Part shown: piece after piece, positions 7,859 to 16,050 of the stretch
How positions within the stretch are numbered: the first letter of the stretch is position 1
Layout of the letters: each line of letters begins with the position of its first letter
NCBI GenBank assembly: GCA_016705005.1
Contig: JADIZB010000001.1
Location: 248,001 to 312,000, forward strand
Reading direction: 5' to 3'
Origin: Bacteroidales bacterium
Lineage (GTDB): Bacteria > Bacteroidota > Bacteroidia > Bacteroidales > Lentimicrobiaceae
DNA: 64,000 nt
The notes under the pieces: generated by a model
The model's database searches: none
What the model was told of the DNA's origin: nothing
What the model saw: only the letters and a program-made list of their open reading frames with translations
Translations under genes and position numbers: made by a program

Positions 7859-7927
7859 TCAATTAAATCAGTTAAACATGCAGGATTTCAAAATGCTGCC
7901 TTATGAACATCCGATTTCAGTTCATTC

Positions 7928-7961
7928 AAAAAAAAACAGAAGCCGGAATGCCGGCTTCTGT
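7928..7961 (-). terminator. Rho-independent terminator of the small gene at 7997
   Basis: ACAGAAGCCGG at 7936-7946 pairs with CCGGCTTCTGT at 7951-7961 around the loop AATG. On the minus strand it is followed by about nine T. It terminates leftward transcription and separates this gene from the phospholipase D-like gene. Confidence 0.88.
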
Positions 7962-7996
7962 AAAAATGCTGGAAACTTTGGGTTAACACGAACTTC

Positions 7997-8320
7997 CTAA
8001 CCAAGCAATATTCGCTTTATTTCGAGAGCACTGCTGGCCGAAAATCCTTTTCCTAAAATGATACTATCAGAAAATGACTCAATGAGAATGTTTGCTCCAA
8101 ACCCCGATTTACTTACCTCAATTTTAACAATGCTTCTAAGGGGAATGGAAATTGAATGTAATACCGAAAATGGATGTCTTTTTTTTCTTATGGTTATAAA
8201 TGTATCATCAATCTCAATAACTTCCGGTGAAAAGGGATTGCCACCATTAATTATACGGGATTGAAACTTAAATACTCGCATAATACTTATTGATTTATAT
8301 ATAGGTATCTGATAGTCCAT
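7997..8320 (-). CDS. Small hypothetical protein, PH-like strand pattern
   Basis: This 107-residue protein has no signal peptide or membrane segment. Its pattern of short beta strands, including the segment ISIPLRSIVKIEV followed by a glycine turn and a second strand set, and a closing helix SSALEIKRILLG, resembles bacterial PH-like domains. I infer this from strand layout only. A later in-frame ATG at 8281 would give 94 residues starting MRVFKF and may be the true start. It is a single gene with its own strong terminator at 7928-7961, which supports it being real. Function is not known. Confidence 0.6.
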   Translation of the reverse strand: MDYQIPIYKSISIMRVFKFQSRIINGGNPFSPEVIEIDDTFITIRKKRHPFSVLHSISIPLRSIVKIEVSKSGFGANILIESFSDSIILGKGFSASSALEIKRILLG

Positions 8321-8705
8321 CTGTTAAAACCTGCTTTTAAAAACGCTTGTTTCGATTACTGAGAAAATGCAATCCTGCTATGCCCTGATCATACGCCCGA
8401 TATCCATGTCACCAATTAAGTTCAGAATACAACAAGAATCCCCGGGACTTAAATGGCGGATATCATGTTGTAAAGTCAGGACTTACATGCTTTGTCTGAA
8501 GGGGGATATTTTACGAGATCAGGTGCAGTAACAATCATTGCCCTTCAGTCATTATCCAAAGTCTTAACTACCATACTCTGACAGACTGCTTTTTCTATCA
8601 AATATACATAACACAAAATGGGAAAACCGGGGAAATTATCAGACGTAGTAGTTTTTTTATCAGGCGCATACAATTTGCCTGTTTTCTGCAGGAACCTAAA
8701 ATGGG
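8321..8705. other. Intergenic stretch with no recognised feature
   Basis: This 385-base gap lies between two leftward genes. I see no open frame with coding character, no RNA fold I recognise, and no clear terminator for the LytTR gene, whose transcript ends here. Confidence 0.6.
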
Positions 8706-9455
8706 TCAAAGTGTGCGCAGCACCTTCAGCAAATCATCCCTTTTTCTTGTCGCTACCGGTATCTCAGTGCTATCGCTAAGTACACACATCAACTCGTCTC
8801 TTTTAAACTTAACAAGATACTTCAGATTGATCAGGTGCGAATGGTGAACTCTGTAAAAATTATGGGATTCGAGTGTATCGGAAAACTCTTTAATGGATTT
8901 TGATATCAGAATTTCCTCCTTATTATCCATATGGAAAACAGTATAGTTTCTGGCGGATTCACAGCGTACTATTTTGTCGATGTCGACAATGTGAATAGTT
9001 TCAGCCGTCTTGAGAATAATTCGCCTGTTCTCGGTCGGCTGAGGCTTCATATAATCGATCAGAAGCCTTTTCAACCGTTCATTGATATTTTCATTTTCGA
9101 TGGCTGTTGTAGCCTTTTCTATAGCATTTTGTAACTCTGTTGGGTCTATGGGTTTTGTAAGGTAATCCAATGCATTATATCTGAATGCCTTAATCGCATA
9201 CTCCTCAAATGCAGTAACAAAAATAATTCTGAATGAAATAGGCATGATTGTTCGAAGCAAGTCAAACCCGGTACCATCCGGCATTTTAATGTCCAGCAAC
9301 AAAAGATCCGGGTTATGCCGAGTAATAGCTTCAATGCCGGATACAATACTTTCGGCTTCAGCCACAACTTCTACTCCCTTGCAATAAAGCCGTAGCATCT
9401 CACGAAGAGTTTCCCTCGACAGGCCTTCATCATCAATGATTATTGTACGGATCAT
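8706..9455 (-). CDS. LytTR-family response regulator (LytR/AlgR type)
   Basis: The 249-residue protein has a receiver domain (about 2-120) with D8/D9, the phospho-acceptor D55 in LLLLDIKMPDG and K101 in YLTKPID. The LytTR DNA-binding domain (about 148-246) includes RCESARNYTVFHM and FYRVHHSHLINLKYL. Such regulators pair with LytS/YehU-type His_kinase proteins and bind direct repeats near promoters. No kinase gene is adjacent. The only kinase of the matching class in the window is at 54481-57447, so it is an orphan locally. A -7 box lies at 9507-9514. Confidence 0.95.
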   Translation of the reverse strand: MIRTIIIDDEGLSRETLREMLRLYCKGVEVVAEAESIVSGIEAITRHNPDLLLLDIKMPDGTGFDLLRTIMPISFRIIFVTAFEEYAIKAFRYNALDYLTKPIDPTELQNAIEKATTAIENENINERLKRLLIDYMKPQPTENRRIILKTAETIHIVDIDKIVRCESARNYTVFHMDNKEEILISKSIKEFSDTLESHNFYRVHHSHLINLKYLVKFKRDELMCVLSDSTEIPVATRKRDDLLKVLRTL

Positions 9456-9506
9456 TGGGTTTTAGTTGAAGTTGAAGTGAAGTTCTAATCTGTTAATTCC
9501 TTTTTG

Positions 9507-9514
9507 CAAAAATA
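9507..9514 (-). promoter_or_regulatory. Probable -7 box of the LytTR regulator gene
   Basis: The minus strand reads TATTTTTG, fitting TAnnTTTG, 51 bases before the start codon. A TTG lies 23 bases further upstream. Confidence 0.4.
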
Positions 9515-9708
9515 ATAAGAATTATTAGTTAAAAACACAATATATATTTTTATAATTAAATTTTGAAAATCCATCTGTGTTAGTTTTTATACCAATACCA
9601 ACTCCAATTCATAAAATTACTGACTTCAGGCTAAGCTACTGCCTTCAAAACCGATGATAGTTTTCTCGCTTATTATTATAAATATCGTGATGGTTTGAGG
9701 TTAATACC

Positions 9709-9716
9709 TATTTTTG
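9709..9716 (+). promoter_or_regulatory. Probable -7 box of the yicC-gmk run
   Basis: TATTTTTG fits TAnnTTTG and lies 15 bases before the yicC ATG at 9732. The nearest TTTG (9694-9697) is too close to be a -33 element, so this is tentative. Confidence 0.4.
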
Positions 9717-9731
9717 TTTAAAATTAAATTT

Positions 9732-10604
9732 ATGGTCAGATCGATGACAGGATATGGTAAAGCATTGGCTGTTTTACCGGGAAAATCAATAATAATTGAA
9801 ATTAAGTCATTGAACAGCAAACAGTTTGATATGAACCTCAGGCTGCCTGCCATTCTGCGGGAACGGGAGCCTGAATTCAGGAGTATCATTGCCAAAGCTA
9901 TTGAACGCGGTAAAGTGGATGTAAATGTCTCGGTTGACTATACCGGATCTGACCTTCCGGCCTCTATCAACAAACCATTGGCCCTTGCCTATTACCATGA
10001 ATTAAAATCACTTGCACAGGAAACCGGCGAAACCAATGCTGACCTACTGTCCATCGTGATGAAGATGCCGGATGTAACCAGGCAATTGAAGGAAGAAACA
10101 GATGAAACTGAATGGAATGAAATATACAAAGCATTTAACACTGCTTTGAACCAGTATGAAGAATTCAGAAAACATGAAGGCGCCCTGCTTGAAGAGGATT
10201 TTTCTGCAAGAATAAAAACCATTCAAAATCTGCTGATCCGGGTTGAACCATTTGAAGCCGGACGTAACAATCTCCTCAGGGAGAAACTCAGGGCAAGCGT
10301 TTCAGAATTCATTGATAACAATACCCTGGATGCCAATCGTTTTGAACAGGAAATTATTTACTATCTTGAAAAACTGGATATAACAGAAGAGAAAGTCAGG
10401 CTTCAGAAACATTGCGATTATTTCCTTGATACGCTGAATGAAAAAGAAGCCAATGGCAGAAAGTTGAATTTTATTACACAGGAAATCGGAAGGGAAATCA
10501 ACACACTCGGTTCAAAGGCCAACGACGCCGGGATGCAGAAACTTGTAGTCCAGATGAAAGACGAACTGGAAAAAATAAAGGAACAACTGGCCAATATTCT
10601 TTAA
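9732..10604 (+). CDS. yicC: YicC-family endoribonuclease
   Basis: YicC proteins are endoribonucleases linked to RNA turnover and stationary-phase survival. The start at 9732 gives the family's nearly invariant N-terminus MVRSMTGYGK; the upstream in-frame ATG at 9714 overlaps the -7 box and is less likely. The N-terminal YicC_N domain (to about 155) is followed by the C-terminal DUF1732 domain, which contains EKVRLQKHCDYFLDTL and ends near GREINTLGSKAND, both typical. The 290-residue length is normal. The stop is one base before the gmk start, so the genes are translationally coupled, a pairing seen across many bacteria. Confidence 0.95.
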   Translation: MVRSMTGYGKALAVLPGKSIIIEIKSLNSKQFDMNLRLPAILREREPEFRSIIAKAIERGKVDVNVSVDYTGSDLPASINKPLALAYYHELKSLAQETGETNADLLSIVMKMPDVTRQLKEETDETEWNEIYKAFNTALNQYEEFRKHEGALLEEDFSARIKTIQNLLIRVEPFEAGRNNLLREKLRASVSEFIDNNTLDANRFEQEIIYYLEKLDITEEKVRLQKHCDYFLDTLNEKEANGRKLNFITQEIGREINTLGSKANDAGMQKLVVQMKDELEKIKEQLANIL

Positions 10605-10605
10605 T

Positions 10606-11190
10606 ATGCCGATGGTCCCGGGTAAGGAAAAAAAACTTATTATTGTATCTGCCCCTTCCGGAGCCGGGAAGACTACCATTGTCAGGCACCTGCTTTCCTG
10701 TAATCTTGGACTGGCTTTTTCGGTATCTGCAACAACCAGGGCAATAAGACCGGGGGAAGTTGATGGGAAAGACTATTTTTTCATTTCCGAGGAAGAGTTT
10801 AGAAACAGGATTGAAAAAGGTGATCTGCTTGAATGGGAAGAAGTTTATAAAGGAACTTTCTATGGTACGCTGAGGTCGGAAGTAGAAAGAAATATGATGA
10901 ATGGATTTCATGTTATCGTTGATGTTGACGTCGTAGGGGGTTTGAATATCAAGAAAGAATTCGGGGAAAAAGCTTTCTCTGTATTTGTAAGCCCACCTTC
11001 TGTTTCTGATCTTGAAATCAGGCTGAATAACCGCAAAACGGATTCAGAAGATACCATCAGGAAACGAATGGAAAAAGCAAGGTGGGAAATGGAATTTGCC
11101 TGTAAGTTTGATTTCCTGTTGTTAAATGATGACCTGGAAAGGGCAAAATCTGAAGTTTTGGAAAAAGTCAAAGAATTTCTTAACAAGTAA
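10606..11190 (+). CDS. gmk: Guanylate kinase
   Basis: It phosphorylates GMP to GDP with ATP. The P-loop SAPSGAGKTT is at residues 15-24, the GMP-binding segment with SATTRAIRPGEVDGKDY follows at about 42-58, and EWEEVYKGTFYGT completes the nucleotide site. The 194-residue length is typical. It begins one base after yicC and is followed 21 bases later by the cyclase-like gene, then nadD, consistent with one transcript. Confidence 0.97.
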   Translation: MPMVPGKEKKLIIVSAPSGAGKTTIVRHLLSCNLGLAFSVSATTRAIRPGEVDGKDYFFISEEEFRNRIEKGDLLEWEEVYKGTFYGTLRSEVERNMMNGFHVIVDVDVVGGLNIKKEFGEKAFSVFVSPPSVSDLEIRLNNRKTDSEDTIRKRMEKARWEMEFACKFDFLLLNDDLERAKSEVLEKVKEFLNK

Positions 11191-11211
11191 CAGGACAGCA
11201 ATAATCCGGAG

Positions 11212-12279
11212 ATGCAGAAATCTGAAGTAGCGTTAATGTTTTCCGATATAAGGGGGTATTCACGGCTCCTCGAACTTGATGAGCAGGATGCCATTGGATT
11301 GCTGGCCCTGCATGATAAAATTTCACAGGAAGTCATCACAGAATATAATGGCCGCCTGGTCAAACGCAACGATGATTCTGTTCTGGCTTCCTTCGTTTCA
11401 GCAAATGATGCCTATCTGTGCGCACTCGACTTTCTTGAAAGACTCAAATCCTTTAATGAAAATAAAGACAAACCAAGGAGGCTGATTGTAAGCATCGGGC
11501 TGCACAAAGGGATCGTTGAAACACGCAATGATGCTATATTCGGAGAACAGGTGAATATTGTTGCCCGACTTCAGGCCCTCGCTGAGCCTGGCAGTGTTTG
11601 TATGTCTGACACTATTTATGGTGCTATCAGCCGGATGATCGATATTAAAGCCATCGAATACAGGGATGTAGAACTCGAAAACCTTCCCGGCAGCCACAAT
11701 GTTTATAAGACATTGTCAATCTACCGTGAAGAATTTAAAACTGCACGTCCGGTATTACATGAAAAATCCGATTTCCGATACAGAATCAGGGAAATAGAGC
11801 ATATCAGAGGGAATGGAGGTTCATTTTTCATTACTGCATTTTCTTCCTTTGCTATAATTTCCCTTTTTATCCTGCTCGCTGGTTGGTTCCATTCCCGTCA
11901 GTCAGGCATTGAATATGCCGGACTGGTAAAATTATGGTTTAACTCTCCTGCTTTGTATGCCGCTCTCATACCGGCATCGGTATTTCTTTCAGCCCTGTAT
12001 GCCAGGCGAAAAATGCGTGCTGTTTTTGACGACATCAGAGATGTTGACAGGATATTATCTTATATCATGTCACAATTAGGATACAAACATCCGGTTCACT
12101 CTAAAGGGTACATGCTTTTCAAACCTCAGGGAGCCAACTTTTTTATTCTCGGCATGCGCAAATTCAGGGCAAGGGTCGATGGAAATACCATAGTACTTCA
12201 AGGGCCTTATCTCTACATGTCGAAACTGATCAAGATGCTGAAATACTATGAGCAAACCGGAAAAACCGATAAGTTCTAA
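11212..12279 (+). CDS. Class III nucleotide cyclase-domain protein with C-terminal membrane hairpin
   Basis: Residues 5-170 form an adenylate/guanylate cyclase catalytic domain. Seen are the metal-binding D12 (MFSDIRGYS), K51 and D55 in GRLVKRNDDSVLASF, and N115/R119 in GEQVNIVARL, the transition-state pair. The usual GD at the second metal site reads DD, so activity is likely but unproven. Two hydrophobic segments (about 203-223 and 244-263) form a membrane hairpin. A cytoplasmic tail of about 85 residues follows, which I do not recognise. Most membrane-bound cyclases of this class carry their membrane part in front of the catalytic domain. The gene overlaps nadD by 32 bases. Confidence 0.85.
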   Translation: MQKSEVALMFSDIRGYSRLLELDEQDAIGLLALHDKISQEVITEYNGRLVKRNDDSVLASFVSANDAYLCALDFLERLKSFNENKDKPRRLIVSIGLHKGIVETRNDAIFGEQVNIVARLQALAEPGSVCMSDTIYGAISRMIDIKAIEYRDVELENLPGSHNVYKTLSIYREEFKTARPVLHEKSDFRYRIREIEHIRGNGGSFFITAFSSFAIISLFILLAGWFHSRQSGIEYAGLVKLWFNSPALYAALIPASVFLSALYARRKMRAVFDDIRDVDRILSYIMSQLGYKHPVHSKGYMLFKPQGANFFILGMRKFRARVDGNTIVLQGPYLYMSKLIKMLKYYEQTGKTDKF

Positions 12280-12853
12280 AGCAACGGGGCTCTTTTTCGG
12301 ATCCTTCAACCCGATTCACAACGGGCACCTCTGCATCGCCGAATATATGATTGAATACGGGGGCCTGAAAGAAGTATGGTTTGTACTTTCACCCCACAAC
12401 CCGTTGAAAGACAAAACCACCCTGCTCTCCGACTATGCACGGCTTGAAATGGTTCAGGCCGCTGTAGCTGACGACAACCGATTCAGAGTCAGCGACATTG
12501 AGTTCCATATGCCCCGCCCGAGTTATACGATTGATACCCTGACCCGCTTCTCGGAAAAATACCCTGACAGACATTTTGTGATGATAGCCGGATCTGATGT
12601 TCTGCCGACATTCCACAAATGGAAGAATTATGAGCAGCTTCTTGAACAATACAGCTTTATGATCTATCCAAGGGAAGCCGGCCGTGATCATCCTTTGCTG
12701 GAGCACCAGTCTGTTCAACTGGTCGGTGCACCCAGAATCGAGATTTCCTCTAGCTTTATCCGAAATACCCTGCTGAACGGGAAAAGCGCCCGTTACTTTA
12801 TGCCCGACAGCGTTTACAGGCTTGTGGATAAGTATGGATACTATCTGAAGTAA
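12248..12853 (+). CDS. nadD: Nicotinate-nucleotide adenylyltransferase
   Basis: It converts nicotinate mononucleotide and ATP to deamido-NAD in NAD synthesis. The nucleotidyltransferase motif GSFNPIHNGHL (residues 18-28, with H24 and H27) and the C-terminal ISSSFIRN are both present, and SPHNPLKDK and MIAGSDVLPTFHKW are typical for NadD. The 201-residue length is normal. Its start lies 32 bases inside the cyclase-like gene, which implies coupled translation. Following YicC and Gmk, it completes a run that recurs in Bacteroidota, with the cyclase as the added member. Confidence 0.95.
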   Translation: MSKPEKPISSKATGLFFGSFNPIHNGHLCIAEYMIEYGGLKEVWFVLSPHNPLKDKTTLLSDYARLEMVQAAVADDNRFRVSDIEFHMPRPSYTIDTLTRFSEKYPDRHFVMIAGSDVLPTFHKWKNYEQLLEQYSFMIYPREAGRDHPLLEHQSVQLVGAPRIEISSSFIRNTLLNGKSARYFMPDSVYRLVDKYGYYLK

Positions 12854-12855
12854 GA

Positions 12856-13092
12856 ATTTCGGATTGCAGATTGCGGATTATTCATCAATAAAAAGCTAAG
12901 GTTGAGGTTGAGATATCTGAAAGCATAACTCCTCGTTATCACTCCTTTCCCAAGAAGCAGCTGTAAATGCTTTTCACTTTGTCTCCATAAGTCCAATCAA
13001 CAATCTAAAAGATTTCACACAGGTTTGTGCAGAATTCTCAATTTCTCACTGGCTGGTTAGTTCAGCAATCCGAAATCCGAAATCCGAAATCG
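12856..13092. repeat. Intergenic element bounded by 12-base inverted repeats with tandem heptamers
   Basis: ATTTCGGATTGC at 12856-12867 is the exact reverse complement of GCAATCCGAAAT at 13065-13076. The right end continues as about three tandem copies of ATCCGAA (13067-13092) and the left end has a looser GATTGC repetition. The space between genes here holds no open frame. It may be a MITE-like or other dispersed non-coding repeat. Confidence 0.45.
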
Positions 13093-13110
13093 TAAATCCA
13101 TTCGTCATTC

Positions 13111-13905
13111 TCACTTGCAGCGTTTAAAAAAATCAGCTACAACCGTCAGCGTTATCTCCGGTGCCTCGATGAAACCCATATGACCAACCTTATCCAAAAG
13201 GAGAATTTCAGCATGCGCAGGCAGCATTGCCTGGGCCATCAGCTTGTTATAAGGCATACGGCTGTCGTTTTTACCTATTAAGAAAAGTACAGGAAGTTCC
13301 GTGGACATTAGAAAATCAAGCGATCCTTTCCGGTCCATCATCCCATGAAGTGCCGCCACCACTGATTTGCCCGATGTAGAGGCTGCACGGTTTCTGAGTG
13401 CCTCAATTTCACTGGCCAGCCTTTGTTGGTTATCTTCAGCAAATAAATCCGGGATAAACTGGTGAATAAAGTTGGTCCGGTTTAGCTTAACTATGTTGAT
13501 TGTCCTGCGACGGTTCTCCTTTGCAGCGTCATCATCAGGGGCAGCATGTGAATGGAACAGAACAACTCCCCTGACTTGCGACGGTCGGTTCCCGGCGATA
13601 TCCAGGCTCACATAGCCGCCCATACTGTGACCGCAGACGACAAATTTATCTATCTTCAGATGATCAATGATTGCGAGTACACTTTCAGCCATCAGATCCA
13701 TCGAATGAATTTCATCCACTACTCCACTCCGGCCATGACCTGGAAGATCAACCAATAATACGGAGAAATCCCTTTCCAGCTGGCCGGCAAATTCGTCCCA
13801 TATTTCAGTTGATTCAAGAAAACCATGAAGCAAAACTACCCAGGGTCCGTTACCGCAGGTACGGTAATGAATGGGGGTTTCGCGGAAGGATATAAAGTCT
13901 GTCAT
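13111..13905 (-). CDS. Alpha/beta hydrolase
   Basis: The 264-residue protein has the alpha/beta hydrolase core. The oxyanion strand WVVLLHGFLES is at about 22-32, the nucleophile S94 sits in GHSMGG, an acidic residue follows in LIGKNDSRMP, and the catalytic His is H242 in VGHMGF. There is no signal peptide, so it is cytoplasmic. The substrate is unknown; many such proteins are carboxylesterases or act on small esters. It stands between two non-coding repeats and upstream of no clear partner. Confidence 0.88.
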   Translation of the reverse strand: MTDFISFRETPIHYRTCGNGPWVVLLHGFLESTEIWDEFAGQLERDFSVLLVDLPGHGRSGVVDEIHSMDLMAESVLAIIDHLKIDKFVVCGHSMGGYVSLDIAGNRPSQVRGVVLFHSHAAPDDDAAKENRRRTINIVKLNRTNFIHQFIPDLFAEDNQQRLASEIEALRNRAASTSGKSVVAALHGMMDRKGSLDFLMSTELPVLFLIGKNDSRMPYNKLMAQAMLPAHAEILLLDKVGHMGFIEAPEITLTVVADFFKRCK

Positions 13906-14091
13906 AAAAAGGAAGAATTAAAAGTCTGAAGCAAAAAGCCTGACTGCTGATTTACCCAAAGAATGAGGGCCGACAGGTAAAAGTACAAACCTGATGTTAC
14001 CAGTAAAACAATAATCCAGAACTCTGACGAGACTGAAGATCAATAAGGCTGCCCTTTCCCACGGAGAGATGGAGAAGGAGAATGTGGACTT

Positions 14092-15483
14092 TTACTTTAC
14101 CATCATCGCCTCAACTTCAGCCACTGTTTTCGGAATTGGTTTTCCCAAAACACGGTAACCTGTTTCCGTTACCAAAACATCGTCTTCAATGCGGATACCA
14201 CCGAAATCCTTGTATGTTTCTGCTTTCCCGTAGTTGATGAATTCAGTGAATTTTCCTTCGGCTTTCCACTGATCAATCAGGGCAGGGATAAAGTAGATAC
14301 CGGGCTCAACCGTTAAAACAAAACCTGGCTGCAACCGTCGGCCAAGACGCAGGAAAGCAGTTCCGAACTGATCAGAACGTTTGGTTTCATCATCGTAGCC
14401 AACAAAATTCTCACCCACATTTTCCAGGTCATGCACATCCATACCCAGCATATGGCCCAGACCATGAGGGAAAAACATGGCATGGGCTCCCTGCTTTACG
14501 GCTTCATCCACATCACCTTTCATCAGACCGGCATCTTTCAGCCCCTGAACAATTACTTTGGCTGCCAGCAGATGTACTTCCCGGTAAGGAATGCCCGGCT
14601 TGATGGCTTTGATGGCTTCCATATTCGCTTTCAGCACGATTTCGTAAATTTCCTTCTGCCGCGGATTGAACTTCCCTCCCACCGGAACCGTACGGGTGAT
14701 GTCGCTGGCATATAAGGTTTCTTCCGATTCGCAGCCGGAGTCTACCACAAGCATCCTGCCCCCAACCAAAGTATTGCCATGGTTGTGGTTATGCAAAGTC
14801 TGACCATCCATACTCAAAATAACCGGGAATGAAACAGGTCCTGCATTGGCCAGGGCAATGCCTTCGATGGTTCCGGCAATTTCCTGCTCAACAATTCCTG
14901 GATGGGCCATTTTCATGGCGGTGGTGTGCATTTTATAAGCGACATCCACCATTTTTTCGATTTCTTTAATCTCTTCTTCCGACTTGATGCAGCGCAATTT
15001 TACGACACCTTTGATCAGATCAACAGAGGCATTGGCTTTCAGCTCCGAAACCGGTATTCCAAGCATTTCCGAAAGCAATATTTTGGTTTCGCCACGATAA
15101 GGTGAAAGAAAATGAACCTTCTGCCCTTTCGCCAATCCATCCTTCACATAAACAGCAAGTTCACCCAGCGGTGAAGTCTGGGTTATCCCGACCCGTTTCC
15201 CTCTATCCACCATCGAAGGCTGCGGCCCCATCCAGATAATATCATCCATATCCACATCATTGCCGAAGAGGATGTCTTTACCATTGTCAAGATCAATAAT
15301 CCCGGCCAGATCGGGCTGATTGATCCCGAAAAAATAGCTGAAAGTGCTGTCCTGTCTGAAATGGTAAGTGTTTGCAGGGTAATTGAAAGCAGCTTCTGTG
15401 TTACCGGGCATTAGTACGATTCCGCCTTTTAATTCATTTCGTAAGGCATTGCGGCGCTGGGTATAGGTTTCGGGTTTGAACAT
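14092..15483 (-). CDS. Aminopeptidase P-family metallopeptidase (M24B)
   Basis: The enzyme removes an N-terminal residue before proline or acts on Xaa-Pro dipeptides. Its 463 residues comprise the N-terminal creatinase/AMP_N domain (about 5-130) and the pita-bread catalytic domain. Five metal ligands are visible: D248 in VVDSG, D261 in ASDITRTVPVGG, H344 in GLGHMLG, E393 in TVEPGIY and E433 in RIEDD. No signal peptide is present. It is the first of two M24B genes in this region on the same strand, separated by 567 bases. The similarity between the two is moderate, suggesting distinct substrates. Confidence 0.93.
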   Translation of the reverse strand: MFKPETYTQRRNALRNELKGGIVLMPGNTEAAFNYPANTYHFRQDSTFSYFFGINQPDLAGIIDLDNGKDILFGNDVDMDDIIWMGPQPSMVDRGKRVGITQTSPLGELAVYVKDGLAKGQKVHFLSPYRGETKILLSEMLGIPVSELKANASVDLIKGVVKLRCIKSEEEIKEIEKMVDVAYKMHTTAMKMAHPGIVEQEIAGTIEGIALANAGPVSFPVILSMDGQTLHNHNHGNTLVGGRMLVVDSGCESEETLYASDITRTVPVGGKFNPRQKEIYEIVLKANMEAIKAIKPGIPYREVHLLAAKVIVQGLKDAGLMKGDVDEAVKQGAHAMFFPHGLGHMLGMDVHDLENVGENFVGYDDETKRSDQFGTAFLRLGRRLQPGFVLTVEPGIYFIPALIDQWKAEGKFTEFINYGKAETYKDFGGIRIEDDVLVTETGYRVLGKPIPKTVAEVEAMMVK

Positions 15484-16050
15484 GGTGATTAAAATTTATA
15501 CTGGTTTTTGATGAAATTGACACTTTGGTTATAAGGACACGACATGTCGTGTCCTTACAAAAATAACACATTTCTTTCTTGGAGGTATCAATGACGTTAA
15601 TTAAAACGGGGATTGATTTCCCTATAATAATTCAAAACAACGAAAGAATGCGACTTATATGAAAGATGGCTGGTAAGTTGTCCGGTGTTTGAAGTTGGAT
15701 TTCAAATATTCTTCCTGAATCCTGATACAGATTTCAGGGATTACAAAAATTCATCCAAAACAGAAAAAGCTTTTGCACTTAACTTGCCTCTGGGGAGTCG
15801 GCATTGACTTTCTGGTCCTGCCGGGAACTTCATTTGAACCGCAAAGAGGTTGAACCCTTCCGACCTACAAATAAAATCCAGTGAACAGAGCATGTTTTGT
15901 CTGTCTGGTAAGCCGCGAAATGATTGACAGCATGAAGGGTATAAAACCTCAGAAAGCGCAGCGATCTAGCTCTTCGAACACCTAAAACCCAAACTCAGCC
16001 ATCGCTTAAGTCGCCTACTTTCGCTCCCTCACTTTTTTTCGCTCGCTTGC
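15484..16050. other. Gene-free stretch with a perfect palindrome
   Basis: This 567-base gap lies between two leftward M24 genes. Apart from the palindrome at 15532-15557 I see no frame with coding character and no recognised RNA. The part near 16000-16050 is rich in C and T, with repeats of CGCTC. Confidence 0.6.
15532..15557. repeat. Perfect 26-base palindrome
   Basis: The sequence TAAGGACACGACA is followed at once by its exact reverse complement. It has no loop and no adjoining T run, so it is a poor terminator. It looks like a dispersed palindromic repeat or a binding site. Confidence 0.7.

Noticed and set aside
13067..13092. Tandem ATCCGAA units as a possible CRISPR
   Set aside because: The units are 7 bases without spacers and no cas gene is present.
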